NCBI RefSeq assembly: GCF_050436995.1
Contig: NC_134767.1
Coordinates: 8,370,001-8,434,000, forward strand
From: Anticarsia gemmatalis
Taxonomy: Eukaryota > Arthropoda > Insecta > Lepidoptera > Erebidae
Length of the DNA: 64,000 nt
Reading direction: 5' to 3'
The position numbers were made by a program, and so were the translations under genes. The first letter of the stretch is position 1; each line of letters starts with the position of its first letter. The notes beneath the pieces were generated by a model that did no database searches, was not told where the DNA came from, and saw only the letters and a program-made list of their open reading frames with translations. This document shows, piece by piece, positions 22,542-32,700 of this stretch.

Positions 22542-22659
22542 GCCAACATCACGTGGTATTCCCAGGCGGTCACCCATCCAAGTACTAACCACGCCCGATG
22601 TTGCTTAACTTCGGTGATCGGACGAGAACCGGTGTGTTCAACATGGTATGGACGTTGGC
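22542..22659 (-). rRNA. 5S ribosomal RNA gene
   Basis: On the minus strand the sequence runs from GCCAACGTCCATACCATG to CCACGTGATGTTGGC, about 118 bp, and looks like complete insect 5S rRNA. The two ends pair as helix I (GCCAAC with GTTGGC). The internal promoter of RNA polymerase III is present: an A-box-like AAGTTAAGCAAC segment and a C-box-like GGATGGGTGACCGCC segment. TTTTT follows the coding end immediately, with a second TTTTT two bases on, as polymerase III terminators. Only one unit is present, not a tandem array. A recent 5S retro-copy is possible, but the complete termini and terminator favour a functional gene. It is the only host gene I can support here. Confidence 0.92.
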
Positions 22660-23291
22660 GAGAGTAAAGCCGAAATACAGGAACGTTATCGACGTAACAA
22701 ATACTTATGACATCATCTGGTGATAATTCTACTTTTTATCATTCATGATGCTTATCAAAAATTTAGATAGGTCATCTTACTCTTATTCATAAGTCCTTAA
22801 TTAATTAGTTCCTATCTCCAAGTAACCGCTTGAGTACTTTTAAATTAAGTGTCTATGCCTTTCTATGGCTTCCTTTCCCGGCATTTTCATTTACGGCTTA
22901 TTTTTTAATTTTGTAATTTAGTCACTATTCTATAACTAACTTTGCTTTGCGGCTACCAATCCAAATACATACCTCGACATTCCTTCACACAACATCACTG
23001 ATCTATTACAAACAATTAATCATACAGTTACGCGCAACGTAAATATAAATTATGAAATTATAAATCATTATTACACTTTCTATGCGTTTTAACATTTACA
23101 AACAACTGAGAGGTCAATGAACTTTTGACGTAATGAACGGCGCTACACGCCATTGAAATACGAGTTCGATTCTCGGACAAGAAATACTAATAAAAATATC
23201 GTCCTAATCGGCTACGGCGGTCAGTTTCATTAAAACCGGGAAATCTCTAAGAAATTCTTAACAGAAAAACTCATAAAATACTTTTTTGGCT

Positions 23292-23355
23292 CGACCCAGG
23301 ATTCGAACCCGAGACTTCTACGCGGCAGTCGCATACACTAACCACGACAGGGGCA
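23292..23355 (-). mobile_element. tRNA-like SINE head, family D type
   Basis: CGACCCAGGATTCGAACCCGAG and GCATACACTAACCACGACAGG are a B box and A box in minus orientation. There is no complete tRNA fold. A related minus head is at 15100-15165. Confidence 0.58.
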
Positions 23356-23451
23356 AACTCGGACTAATACTTATGTATATATGTATACAGTAAAAAGACA
23401 GAGATCAAAATTATCAGTTACGTTTTTTAAAAAGGTTAGGTGCGTACTCGT

Positions 23452-23590
23452 AACCGGCGGTCCTGTATGACAAGATGTATGGATGTGAACGAAGCAAGAG
23501 AAGTTTGTAAGGATCGTAGCAAGTGGCGTTAGCGTCTCTACCCACTCCGGGCCACTCCCTCTTGAAAAGCGTGATTTTATGTATGTATGA
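23452..23590 (+). mobile_element. Interspersed repeat, family E
   Basis: GGCGGTCCTGTATGACAAG, ATGTGAACGAAGCAAGAG, AAGTTTGTAAGGATCGTAGC and GCGTGATTTTATGTATG match 16232-16366 almost throughout. It is the least diverged copy here. Confidence 0.65.
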
Positions 23591-24488
23591 AGAAAATGAT
23601 TAAGGAAAACATTTTATTTTTTTTGTTTTCGTAAGTAAAGTCCACGTTTCTTTTAAAATGACATCATTTAAGGAATATAAATATACGGTTTGGAAAGTCC
23701 AAGCGCTTATTTATATTGCAGAAAAATATAATAGCTCTTTTGTATAATATATTTAGATATTTAAATAGAGCGTCGCAACTGATATTCAGCCATAACGGCC
23801 AGTTTTGTTAAAACTAGCCAACAGCCCAGAAGATTGTTTTTAGTGTCCAAGTGTGCACAATACAATAAGTACACTCTCTAGTCGACTGTGTATCAACGGT
23901 AGTGTATGCGACTGCAGACCACGAGGTCTCAGGTTCGATTTCCAAACAAAGTAAGAGGTTTTCTAATTTGCATTTGTTATTTGGACAACATAGCCTAGAG
24001 AGTTTGTTAACGTGCCCACTGCCCAGTATTTGGCAAAAGTCTCATAATACATGAGAGAAACAATATTAATTACGAAAAGACTGTACACCTTCGGGTATAA
24101 AGCCGTCAAAACTGTGTCGTGCACGGGATTCGAACACGAGTTCACCGCGCAAATCTATTCGTGACTACCCGCAGTCAATCTCATCGAATTGTACTATTGA
24201 ATGGATTACATATCTAAAAAAAGGAATTTCGCTTTGATTAATTGTCGAATATACTTTCTATAATTATGTGTTGTATTACTACGCGAAAACAAAACTGTTA
24301 ATGGCTGAGAAATATTTTAATTGACACGCGATAAATAATTGCGAGTTAAAATCATTCATACTGCCATGAGATAATTTTAGACAACTTTTCCACTAAAGAT
24401 GTGCTATGTAGCTTTGCTGCGATGTAATAGCTAAGCTGTTATATTTAGTATGTGACAGTTTCTTCTGATACTATCTATTTTACTATCT

Positions 24489-24727
24489 ATCGTATGGTTA
24501 GTGGTCAACCTAGTGTCAAAGTCGTTCAAGCCGCCCGAGAGGTCTTTGGCTTAATGATATCATGTTATCTTAATAATTGACAACGACAGGGACCGACTTT
24601 TTACTTGCCCTTCGTGTTCCAGAAGGCACGTGTCGGTCCCGGTGATAACAGTCGTTAAGCCAGGCTTTTGGACGGCTTGAACAACTTTGACTTTAGGCTG
24701 ACCACTAACCATACAATAAGAAGAAGA
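24489..24727. mobile_element. Inverted pair of 5S-SINE family 1 3' halves
   Basis: The left half (24489 to about 24600) is the 3' body of the family 1 SINE on the minus strand, and the right half (about 24610-24727) is the same body on the plus strand, ending with ACCACTAACCATACAATAAG. They meet near CCTTCGTGTTCCAGAAGGCA. The 5S promoter is missing from both. The pair would fold as a long imperfect hairpin. Confidence 0.75.
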
Positions 24728-25189
24728 TACTTAATCCCGGGTCTTCAACCATGTCCATGCAATTAATATCACTCATATTGTCATGAGAAAATGTTACACT
24801 ACAGCACGACTAATGAAAATTATTAGTTAATTGCTGTTAATTCGATGTCCTAACGAGTTATAAGCACTCATCTCTCACGTTATGCGTGTATTAGAAATAG
24901 TAATTAATTGATTTAACGTTAAAGTAAATCGTATTTGAGAATGAGAATTCAAACAGCGCCCCTCACGGGCCCCTTCGAAACTGATATTAAAGCTAAAGAG
25001 TTTGTTTATTTGTTTGATTGTTTGTTTCTTTGAACGCGCAAATCTCAGGAACTACTGGTCCGATTTGAAAAATTCAGTGTTAGATAGTCCATTTATCGAG
25101 GAAGGCTATAGGCTATATATCATCACGCTACTACCAATAGGAGCAGTGTACCAGTGAAAAATGTTTCAAAAACGGGGAAAATTTTGACA

Positions 25190-26771
25190 CAAAATCAAAA
25201 TCAAAATCAAATCATTTATTCATTTAGGTCAAGTGCTGACGCTTATGATAGTCAATGATACAGAGAGTGAATTTACCGCCAGTTCGAAGGTAGGGCCAAT
25301 GAGAAGAGCTGGCAAGAAACTCCTGGCCACTCTTTTTAATCGCCAAATGATTTTAACAATATTTATGCTGGTATAAAACATTGATGATGTAAGTAGCTGC
25401 TACCTACCAACACTACCGAACACACTTTGGTCATAACATAAATTAAATCAATATATTAAGGTGCTAATAAACAAGATATAAATAGTATTGGAAGCATGAT
25501 GGGAGCATCTACCCACATAATAATATAAATGAAATCATAAGAGGCATTTCAAGAGCATACTGTGGTAAAGGAAGTACAGTTAGTGAAACGTAGTTGCTTA
25601 AAAAAAAAAATTATGGCAGTCACCACACCCAGGACGACCAGTCACCCCAAGCAGCACCCGTTCACGAGTATGACGCGTGGACCAGCCATCACCCCCTTCG
25701 CACATATTAGAGGGAAGGGGGTGACCCGGCACACGACGCCGCCGCAAGCAATGACATTTTAGTGAGCATGACGAACCTTGGCATGGGAGCCCACCATTTC
25801 AATGAAAAAAAAAGAAAAATGAATACCACTGAGACTCGTGCAATACCTCTCTGTTACAGAGTTGAAATGACTGATTAATGTTTATACAATGCAAAGATGT
25901 ATATATAAATATATAGATATTTAATCTCGATTTCTGTAGAACGCGTAACTAACTAATCCCATGTTTTCTTATCCATTAAGTAATCGTCAACCTTATAATA
26001 ACCCCTTTTAATAAGATGATCTTTAACAACTACTTTGAATTTTTGTTGGGGAAGATCCATAACACTGCTAGGGAGTTTGTTATACAACCGAACACCAAGA
26101 CCTGCAAATGAGTTGTGTACTTTTTGCAATCTATTGCAGGGACCTACTAATTTGTGCTTATTTCTGGTATTAATGTTATGAATGTCACTATTCTTAGCAA
26201 ACGAATTTATGTTTTGTTTGATGAACATCAAATTCGCAAAAATATACTGTGATGCCACCGTCAGTATGCCTATTTTCCCAAATACATCCCGCAGAGAGTC
26301 CCGCGCTCCTAAGCCGTAAATAGCGCGAATTGCTCTTTTTTGAATTACGAAAATTGTGTCTATATCAGCAGCTCTGCCCCAAAGTAGAATACCGTAGGAC
26401 AAAACGCTGTGAAAATAACCAAAGTAAACCAGTCTTGCCGCATCTACACCAGCAAACTGTCTTACTTTTCTTATCGCATAGGCTGCGGAGCTGAGCCTGC
26501 CCGCGAGCTTTGTTATTTGGCTGCCCCATTGAAGCTTATTATCTAAATCTATACCTAGGAAGGTTGCGGAATTGACCATTTCTAATACCTCACCATTTAG
26601 AACTACGTTCGTACCTAGATTCCTAGCGTTGGGCATGGTAAATCTAATGCATTTGGTTTTCCTTGAATTTAACAACAAATTGTTGGCTGTAAACCAATTG
26701 AGAACCTGTGTAAGAGCACCATTTACATCGTCAAAATCAGTTTTCTTACGATCTACTTTAAATAGATTTAC
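25190..26771 (-). mobile_element. 5'-truncated non-LTR retrotransposon
   Basis: Read on the minus strand this holds the last part of a reverse transcriptase frame, about 760 bp of 3' untranslated sequence, and a tail of repeated TTTTGA units next to the Helitron junction at 25190. A short tandem-repeat tail instead of poly(A) is known from CR1/Jockey-like LINEs, the group I consider most likely. The 5' end is lost inside the enzyme domain, which is typical of incomplete target-primed reverse transcription. The 3' end recurs at 18070-18190. Confidence 0.85.
25953..26771 (-). pseudogene. Non-LTR reverse transcriptase, C-terminal fragment
   Basis: The open frame codes for about 270 residues that match the end of LINE reverse transcriptases, starting just after where the catalytic YADD motif would be. 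Visible landmarks are LNWFTANNLLLNSRKTKCI, FLGIDLDNKLQW, YFGYFHSVLSYGILLWG and IQKRAIRAIYGL, then a C-terminal part ending KRGYYKVDDYLMDKKTWD. The endonuclease, the palm and the catalytic aspartates are absent, so it cannot act as an enzyme. The frame extends a few codons into the Helitron sequence to 26792, where only TTG, not ATG, is available. Confidence 0.85.
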
Positions 26772-26815
26772 ATTCTCTCTTATGTGACGCAAGCGAAGTT
26801 GCGCGGGTCAGCTAG

Positions 26816-27771
26816 TACTAAATACTTATCAAATTAAAGCAGAATTCGTTCCGACCACATACCTGTAACAAAACAAATATAATTATTATTATTTGTACGG
26901 AAACAGCACGCAGTAATAATGTACACGCAAAGCTTTGTAGCTCGTAATCCACCACGATGTAGGGTTGGCAAACAATAAAACACATGATATTAAAAATGGG
27001 TGTGAGTAAAACGGTACTACTTGAAATAACATATATTTTTTATTTATGTTGTTAATGATATTCGTTGAGGATAGACAAACAATACAATTTTTATTGAAAT
27101 TTCAAAGAAAATACCTACGAACCAGGTCTTCGATTAAAACTAATTATAATTATATGGATATTTGAAAAACTTAACATTTTAACGTCTTAAAAGATTTGGT
27201 TCTACAATACAGTCGGGACCATTGACGTATTGTCAACAAAGCCGCATGCAATTTAAAAGATTTTTTTAAGGTTAATCCAAAATTGGCCCAAGCCCTATCT
27301 GCAATGCCACTATGGTACTATGCTACTATGGTAAATAGAGATAAAACCGAATACAAAAGAAATACACAACATATGTATATAAAAACACAGAATTAATTAG
27401 CAACCAGCTTGCAAATTTACACAAACAACTGGCAACCCTAACCATAGACCACAGTGCAGTCATAAAATTATTATTTGTTTTAATATCCGCGCGTGCTGTT
27501 ACAAGAATATAATAATATTATACTGGATGTGTCATCAAACAATAGGGCAAATATATTTTTGTAACATATTAATTGGAGTATAGAGTTCTTGAAATTTAAG
27601 GACAATTATTGAGTTTAATTGTTTCTATGAAAAATTGTGGGCAAACAAAATCGTACATGTGTGTATGTATGCTAGCTGACCACATTTGCCATTTTAGTTA
27701 CTCCAGTTACAAGTGTATCGAATACTGCTCATTACCTTGAATTCGATTCACAGAAGTAACAATTAGAATAC
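26816..27771. other. No recognised feature
   Basis: AT-rich DNA between the split Helitron and a 5S SINE. A short direct repeat CTACTATGGTA near 27310-27335 is the only structure noted. Confidence 0.45.
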
Positions 27772-28027
27772 CCATAGCCAGTTGCGCTCACCGGTCGGTA
27801 AACGATCTGTGGGTTAAGCAACCGTTGGCGCGGTCCTTCTATAGATGGGTGACCGCATAGTGGTATCTGAGCTGGGCGTCTCCGTGCTTCGGAGGCCACG
27901 TAAAAGGTCGGTCCCGGTTGTTATCTATTAAGATAACAGTCGTTAAGCCATGTCAAAGGCCTTTCGGGCGGCTTGGACAACTTTGACACTAGATTGACCA
28001 CTAACCATACGATAAGTAAGAGGAAGA
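27772..28027 (+). mobile_element. 5S-rRNA-derived SINE, family 1, full copy
   Basis: Begins ATAGCCAGTTGCGCTCACC, has 5S-like GGGTTAAGCAACCGTTGGCG and GATGGGTGACCGCATAG, continues through CGTGCTTCGGAGGCCACG and ends at ACTAACCATACGATAAG with a purine-rich tail. It is the copy closest to an apparent consensus. A longer inverted-repeat element follows within 20 bp. Confidence 0.85.
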
Positions 28028-28042
28028 CAATTAGAATTAACG

Positions 28043-28298
28043 ATTTTAAACTCTCGCAACTTGAGCGTGGTCGGATTGAAATTGGAAGGAAAATCAAGAC
28101 ACTTGGAGCAATAGAAGAGGTATATAATAGAATACGGGAATTAACGCGAACACGCATTTTACCTTAAAATGCCTAACGTTTCGGCGCAGGTTGCACTTGC
28201 CGTGGTCGCAGGCTGACTGCGATTTTAAGGTAAAATGCGTGTTCGCGTTAATTCCAGTATTCTATTATACATTAAACATGCAACGCGAGAGTTTAAAA
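28043..28298. mobile_element. Inverted-repeat element with 48-bp arms
   Basis: AACGCGAACACGCATTTTACC (28143) and its complement (28231) are the centre of arms running 28123-28170 and 28222-28269 with only a few mismatches. Outer pieces TTTTAAACTCTCGC (28050) and GCGAGAGTTTAAAA (28285) also pair. The loop has TAACGTTTCGGCGCAGG, a block seen again at 37190. It is a likely non-autonomous DNA element. One-armed relatives are at 37138-37228 and 57478-57510. Confidence 0.65.
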
Positions 28299-28879
28299 GT
28301 TATGAATAGAAGAGGTATTTCTGAAATAAAATTGCACCGTTTCTTTCCCTGAGTTTTATGACACGTCGCATGGAAGTACCGCTGCTCTACTTTTTCCACA
28401 CCATTGATTTCTAATACATGAACCTCAAATAGTCCCACAATCTCCAAGATTATACTAACAGTCTATTCTTCTATCTACAAGAAAAATAATCTCATACATA
28501 CAAGACCAATCAATCAATATCCAAGAAATACAATGAACACAATCGAGACCGTTTCTGCAGTTCCGTAAGATTTGCACACAGACAAACAAAAAGTGTGACA
28601 CTTCTAGTACATTTAGTTCCTTGTATTAGAAATGTTGCGTGGGATTAGTCGGGGCATAGAGTAAACTTGTTTTTTTTTATTATAAAACTGTGAATTGACT
28701 AGTGTTGTTTTACTTGTGATAATTGTTGGTTACTAGTGTTGGGAAAAAGTGCGGATATTCCGTATAATTATGATTATGAGCTAAGATGTATAGATAATAT
28801 GAGATCTTGGAGTTAACTTTTTTTACAATTCAAACGGGTATCAAGCACGATGAAAATGTTTATGTTATTTATAATGAGA

Positions 28880-28990
28880 CTAGCTTCTGCCCGCGTTTTA
28901 GTCCGCGTGACTTAGGCCAGAATTTGAATACAAACATTCATCCCCTCTCTTAACCCTTTCTTTTCTTATATTTAATTCACTGTTTTATTA
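28880..28990 (-). mobile_element. Helitron-like 3' fragment
   Basis: CTAGCTTCTGCCCGCG followed by TTTTAGTCCGCGTGAC is the usual minus-strand 3' end of the family seen at 1554 and 49495. Only about 110 bp can be followed. Similar short 3' ends, not listed separately, occur near 21477, 35268 and 60440. Confidence 0.55.
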
Positions 28991-29006
28991 AAAAAAACAA
29001 TCCCGC

Positions 29007-29186
29007 ACTAAGAATGACTTGTGTAGCGGAGATTTTTGCGAACATACCAACAACAGGCTCAAAATACAACCAGACCCGAAACAACTATTAGTGGAACGCA
29101 CAAATAATATAATTGTTCCGTGTTGGAATCGAATCCACGACCTTCCGACGCAAAAATAGCGGCGTGGCGACTACTGCGCTATGGAA
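29007..29186 (-). mobile_element. tRNA-headed SINE, family A
   Basis: Minus-strand copy with a diverged tail (CGCTACACAAGTCATTC), the body GACCAGACCCGAAAC in plus reading, the B box GGTCGTGGATTCGATTCC and the head CATAGCGCAGTAGTCGCC. It lies about 200 bp before the triple nest. Confidence 0.78.
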
Positions 29187-29543
29187 AAATACAAAATATA
29201 TATGTTCAAAATACGTTTAACATAGCACAAGGCCGTGGAACATGAAACTGATAGTACAATGACTTATTCAACCACAAAACTCAACCGATTCCCAATGGAG
29301 TCTTTATGGTGTTTAAGGAAAAAACAAATAAAATCAAAACACTTATGTATATATACATAATATATGAATATAGATGGCCAATTGGACAACTCACACACGG
29401 TCATTTGATTCCAAACTAAGCAGAGTTTGTACTATATCAACTAGACAAATTGGGTATCACTACTGGCTATCGAAAAAAATTGAATGAAAATCTAATCAGC
29501 GCCTCTAGCGGGCGTCGTAGAAACTATTTTGGCTGTACATTTC

Positions 29544-29678
29544 TGTGGTGAACCTAAACTCCACCTAAACTCCTTCTACTCTATGGTAGATGCCATATAT
29601 TAATCATATAACGATTTGGCATTCTCTGTCAATAAATATATCAAACACGTAATGCTCGTATTTTATTAATACATAATA
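29544..29678 (+). repeat. 5' LTR of the gypsy element
   Basis: This repeat begins TGTGGTGAACC and ends ACATAATA, so it has TG at the start but TA rather than the usual CA at the end. An AATAAA polyadenylation signal lies at 29631-29636. The same 135 bp recurs at 33793-33927 without a difference that I can see. ATTTC precedes it. Confidence 0.93.
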
Positions 29679-29692
29679 TTGGCGACGAGGAA
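29679..29692 (+). other. Primer binding site region
   Basis: The bases directly after the 5' LTR read TTGGCGACGAGGAA. TGG is the complement of the CCA end of a tRNA, as expected for a minus-strand primer site. I cannot name the primer tRNA from memory. The gag-pol start codon follows only 27 bp after the LTR. Confidence 0.6.
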
Positions 29693-29705
29693 AAACTGAA
29701 CCTAA

Positions 29706-32700
29706 ATGGAAAAGCTACGTAAAAAACGGAGCACCCTACGTGGGATGCTCACCAGACTCGATACCTACATCGAGCAGAGGGCGACGATGTCTGACGAGGA
29801 CATCACCGCTCGCTCCGCAGCCTTGAAGGACACCATAACAGCACTGCGAGAGTTACAAGAGAAGATAGAAAACAAAACCATAGATGATAACGATGAAACA
29901 GCGTATTTACACGAACAAAATTACGGCTACGAATTCGAAGAACTTCACACTATTTTAGTATCAAAACTTTTAACAAAAAAAAACATTATTCAAGGTCAGC
30001 GACAGGAAGACCAACATAGAATATACCAATACCATAAGATTATACCAAAAATTCAATTTAATCCTTTACATGAATCAGAAACGTTCAATAACTTTAAAAA
30101 ACGTCTGGAAGTGTACTTTAGACTTAATGAAATTACTGAGCCCCACATGAAGACAAATATTCTTCTGTCTACATTATCACCAGAACTCCATGAAAAATTA
30201 TGTGATTTAATAGCACCAGACGAACCATTGAATAAGACATTTAACGAAATTACTGAAACACTTGACGACTACTTAGACCCAAAACCTAGCAAATGGGTTC
30301 TACAACATAAATTTATATCGAGAACTCAAAAATCGGATGAAACAGTAGCGCAATACGCCGCAGATTTAAAAAAGCTCACTACCAACTGCGAATTTAAATG
30401 TCAACACTGCCAGAAAAACATTTCAGAAAGCTTTTTATCTCTTCAACTCATAAGAGGATTGAAAGATAGCGACGCACGTACAAAAATTTTACAAGACCGA
30501 ACAGTATGTACATTTAAACACCTGACACAGATTGCAACATCTATTGAAATGAGTAAAGCAGAAAATACATCAATGCTTCCGAATGAACAACCAAGTAGTG
30601 ACAATATCAATAAAATTTCCACTGATTCCTACAATAATTCAAAAAAATCTCCTTTTAGAGGAATCACACCAAGAGATTTAAAAGGGAAATGTTTCCGCTG
30701 TGGTTTAAATCACGAAACCAAGAAATGTAGCGCTATAAACATAACATGCTATAAATGCAAGAAGGTCGGACACTTAGCTAGTGTGTGTCTACAACGGCGC
30801 TCAGATGCGAAGCCCAGTAAGACTACACCGGATATAAATCAATTAAACGACTCAGCGATAAGCGATGATGATGAATGGAATGATATTAATGTTATATCTG
30901 GTGAAACATCCGAAAAATACATGATAACGGTACACATTGAACATGCTAAGATAAAAATGGAATTTGACACTGGAGCCACACTTACTTCTATGTCATTACG
31001 AGACTACAGAAAATTGAAAATCGGCAAAAGAATCTTTAAAACTAATATAAAACTCAAAACATATACCGGCGAAGTAATCGAACCTGCAGGTGTTGCATAC
31101 GTTCAATGCAGATGCCAAGGAAAAGAATTCCACGGTAAATTATACCTCATCAACAACAACGTTGACCCCGTTTTTGGCCGGAGTTGGATGAAAGAACTCG
31201 AAACTCTAAATTTAGCAGATATAAAAACTTTACAGCAATCAGAAAATCTAGAATTAGACCAGCTTTTGGAACTTTACAAGACATCAGTATTTCGATCCGA
31301 CTTAGGCGAAATACCCAATTACAGAGGACACCTAAATCTACAAGAAAACACAAGACCAATTTTTATCAAACCACGTAGAATACCGTACGCTTTAAAAACC
31401 AAAGTGGATGAAGAGATCGAGCGACTATGCAAACAGGGTGTCATCACGAAAGTCGACCACTCTGATTGGGGTACTCCAGTGGTACCAGTTGTCAAACCGA
31501 ATGGGAGTATCCGATTGTGCGCTGATTATAAAGTTACACTAAATAAAGTCATACAAGATGAACAATATCCAATACCTATGATAGAAGATATATTTGCAGA
31601 GATGAACGGAGGTAAACTATTCTGTACACTCGACATCACCCAGGCATATCTCAACATGACAATGGATGAAGAAAGCGCAATGCTACAAACACTAAGTACG
31701 CATCGAGGCACTTTTAAGGTGAACCGCCTAATGTTCGGCGTTAAGGTCGCGCCGAGCCTTTGGCAGAAATTTATGGATAAACTCCTTCAAGATCTCGAAG
31801 GTGTAAAATGTTTCTTTGATGACATCATCATTCAAGGCATCAACAAAGAACAATTACTACAGAGACTTAAGCTCGTGTTAGACAAACTAAAAGAAAGTAA
31901 CCTACGAGTAAACAAAAATAAGTGCCACTTTTTCAAAACAAGCATCGACTATTTGGGACACACTATCGACAAAGAAGGTCTACACAAAAACAGAGAAAAG
32001 ATTAACGCAATAATTAAAACAGAACGCCCAGTCAACACCGCAGAATTGAGGACATTTCTTGGAATGGCAAATTTTTACAACAAATTTATACCCAACCTAT
32101 CATCGATCACGAATCCACTGAACAACTTACTCAAGAAAGAATCTAGTTTTCGATGGTCTACAGAATGCGAACAGAGCTTTATACACATTAAAAAAGAAAT
32201 TCTAAGCGAAAGAGTACTTATACATTTTGATCCCAAGAGGCCCTTGGTTCTTGCAACAGACGCATCTCCACTGGGAATCGGAGCAGTACTGTCACATAGA
32301 CTCCCAGATGGATCAGAAAGACCGATAGCATTCGCTTCCAGAACACTATCGGATAGCGAGAAGAAGTACAGCCAAATTGACAAAGAAGCTACTGCCATAT
32401 ACTGGGGATTGAAGAAGTTCTTTTATTATTGTTACGGTAGAAAATTTATCCTAGTGACAGACCATAAACCACTGACAATAATTTTCCACCCACATCAAAC
32501 GTTACCAGCAATGAGTACAATGCGATTATTCCACTACGCTCATTTCTTATCTGGATTTGACTACAACATTGAATACAGAACTTCGCCTAACAACTCAAAT
32601 GCAGATTACCTATCCAGGTTCCCAGTAGAAAACACAAAGGCAAACAAAATGGACCAGAATTACAGCTTTCAACTTCAACAAATACATACCATTGATGTCA

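Larger units (their letters stand above)
24979..26815 (+). mobile_element. Helitron-like element split by a non-LTR retrotransposon
   Basis: The left part (24979 to about 25189) has the family's GAACGCGCAAATCTCAGGAA, TTATCGAGGAAGG and AAAACGGGGAAAATTTTG blocks. The right part (26772-26815) supplies the missing 3' end: TTATGTGACGCAAGCGAAG, the GCGCGGGTCAG stem and the terminal CTAG. Between them lies about 1.58 kb of minus-strand non-LTR retrotransposon. Intact relatives at 16800, 44016 and 61472 show the two parts joined. The 5' end is diverged. Confidence 0.85.

Noticed and set aside
24489..24727. Two separate full 5S SINEs
   Set aside because: Neither half has the 5S-like promoter and they meet at a single junction, so I describe it as one inverted pair.
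31150..32398. Open frames of 60-107 codons on both strands within the gypsy element
   Set aside because: They overlap the gag-pol frame in other phases and have no motif of their own.
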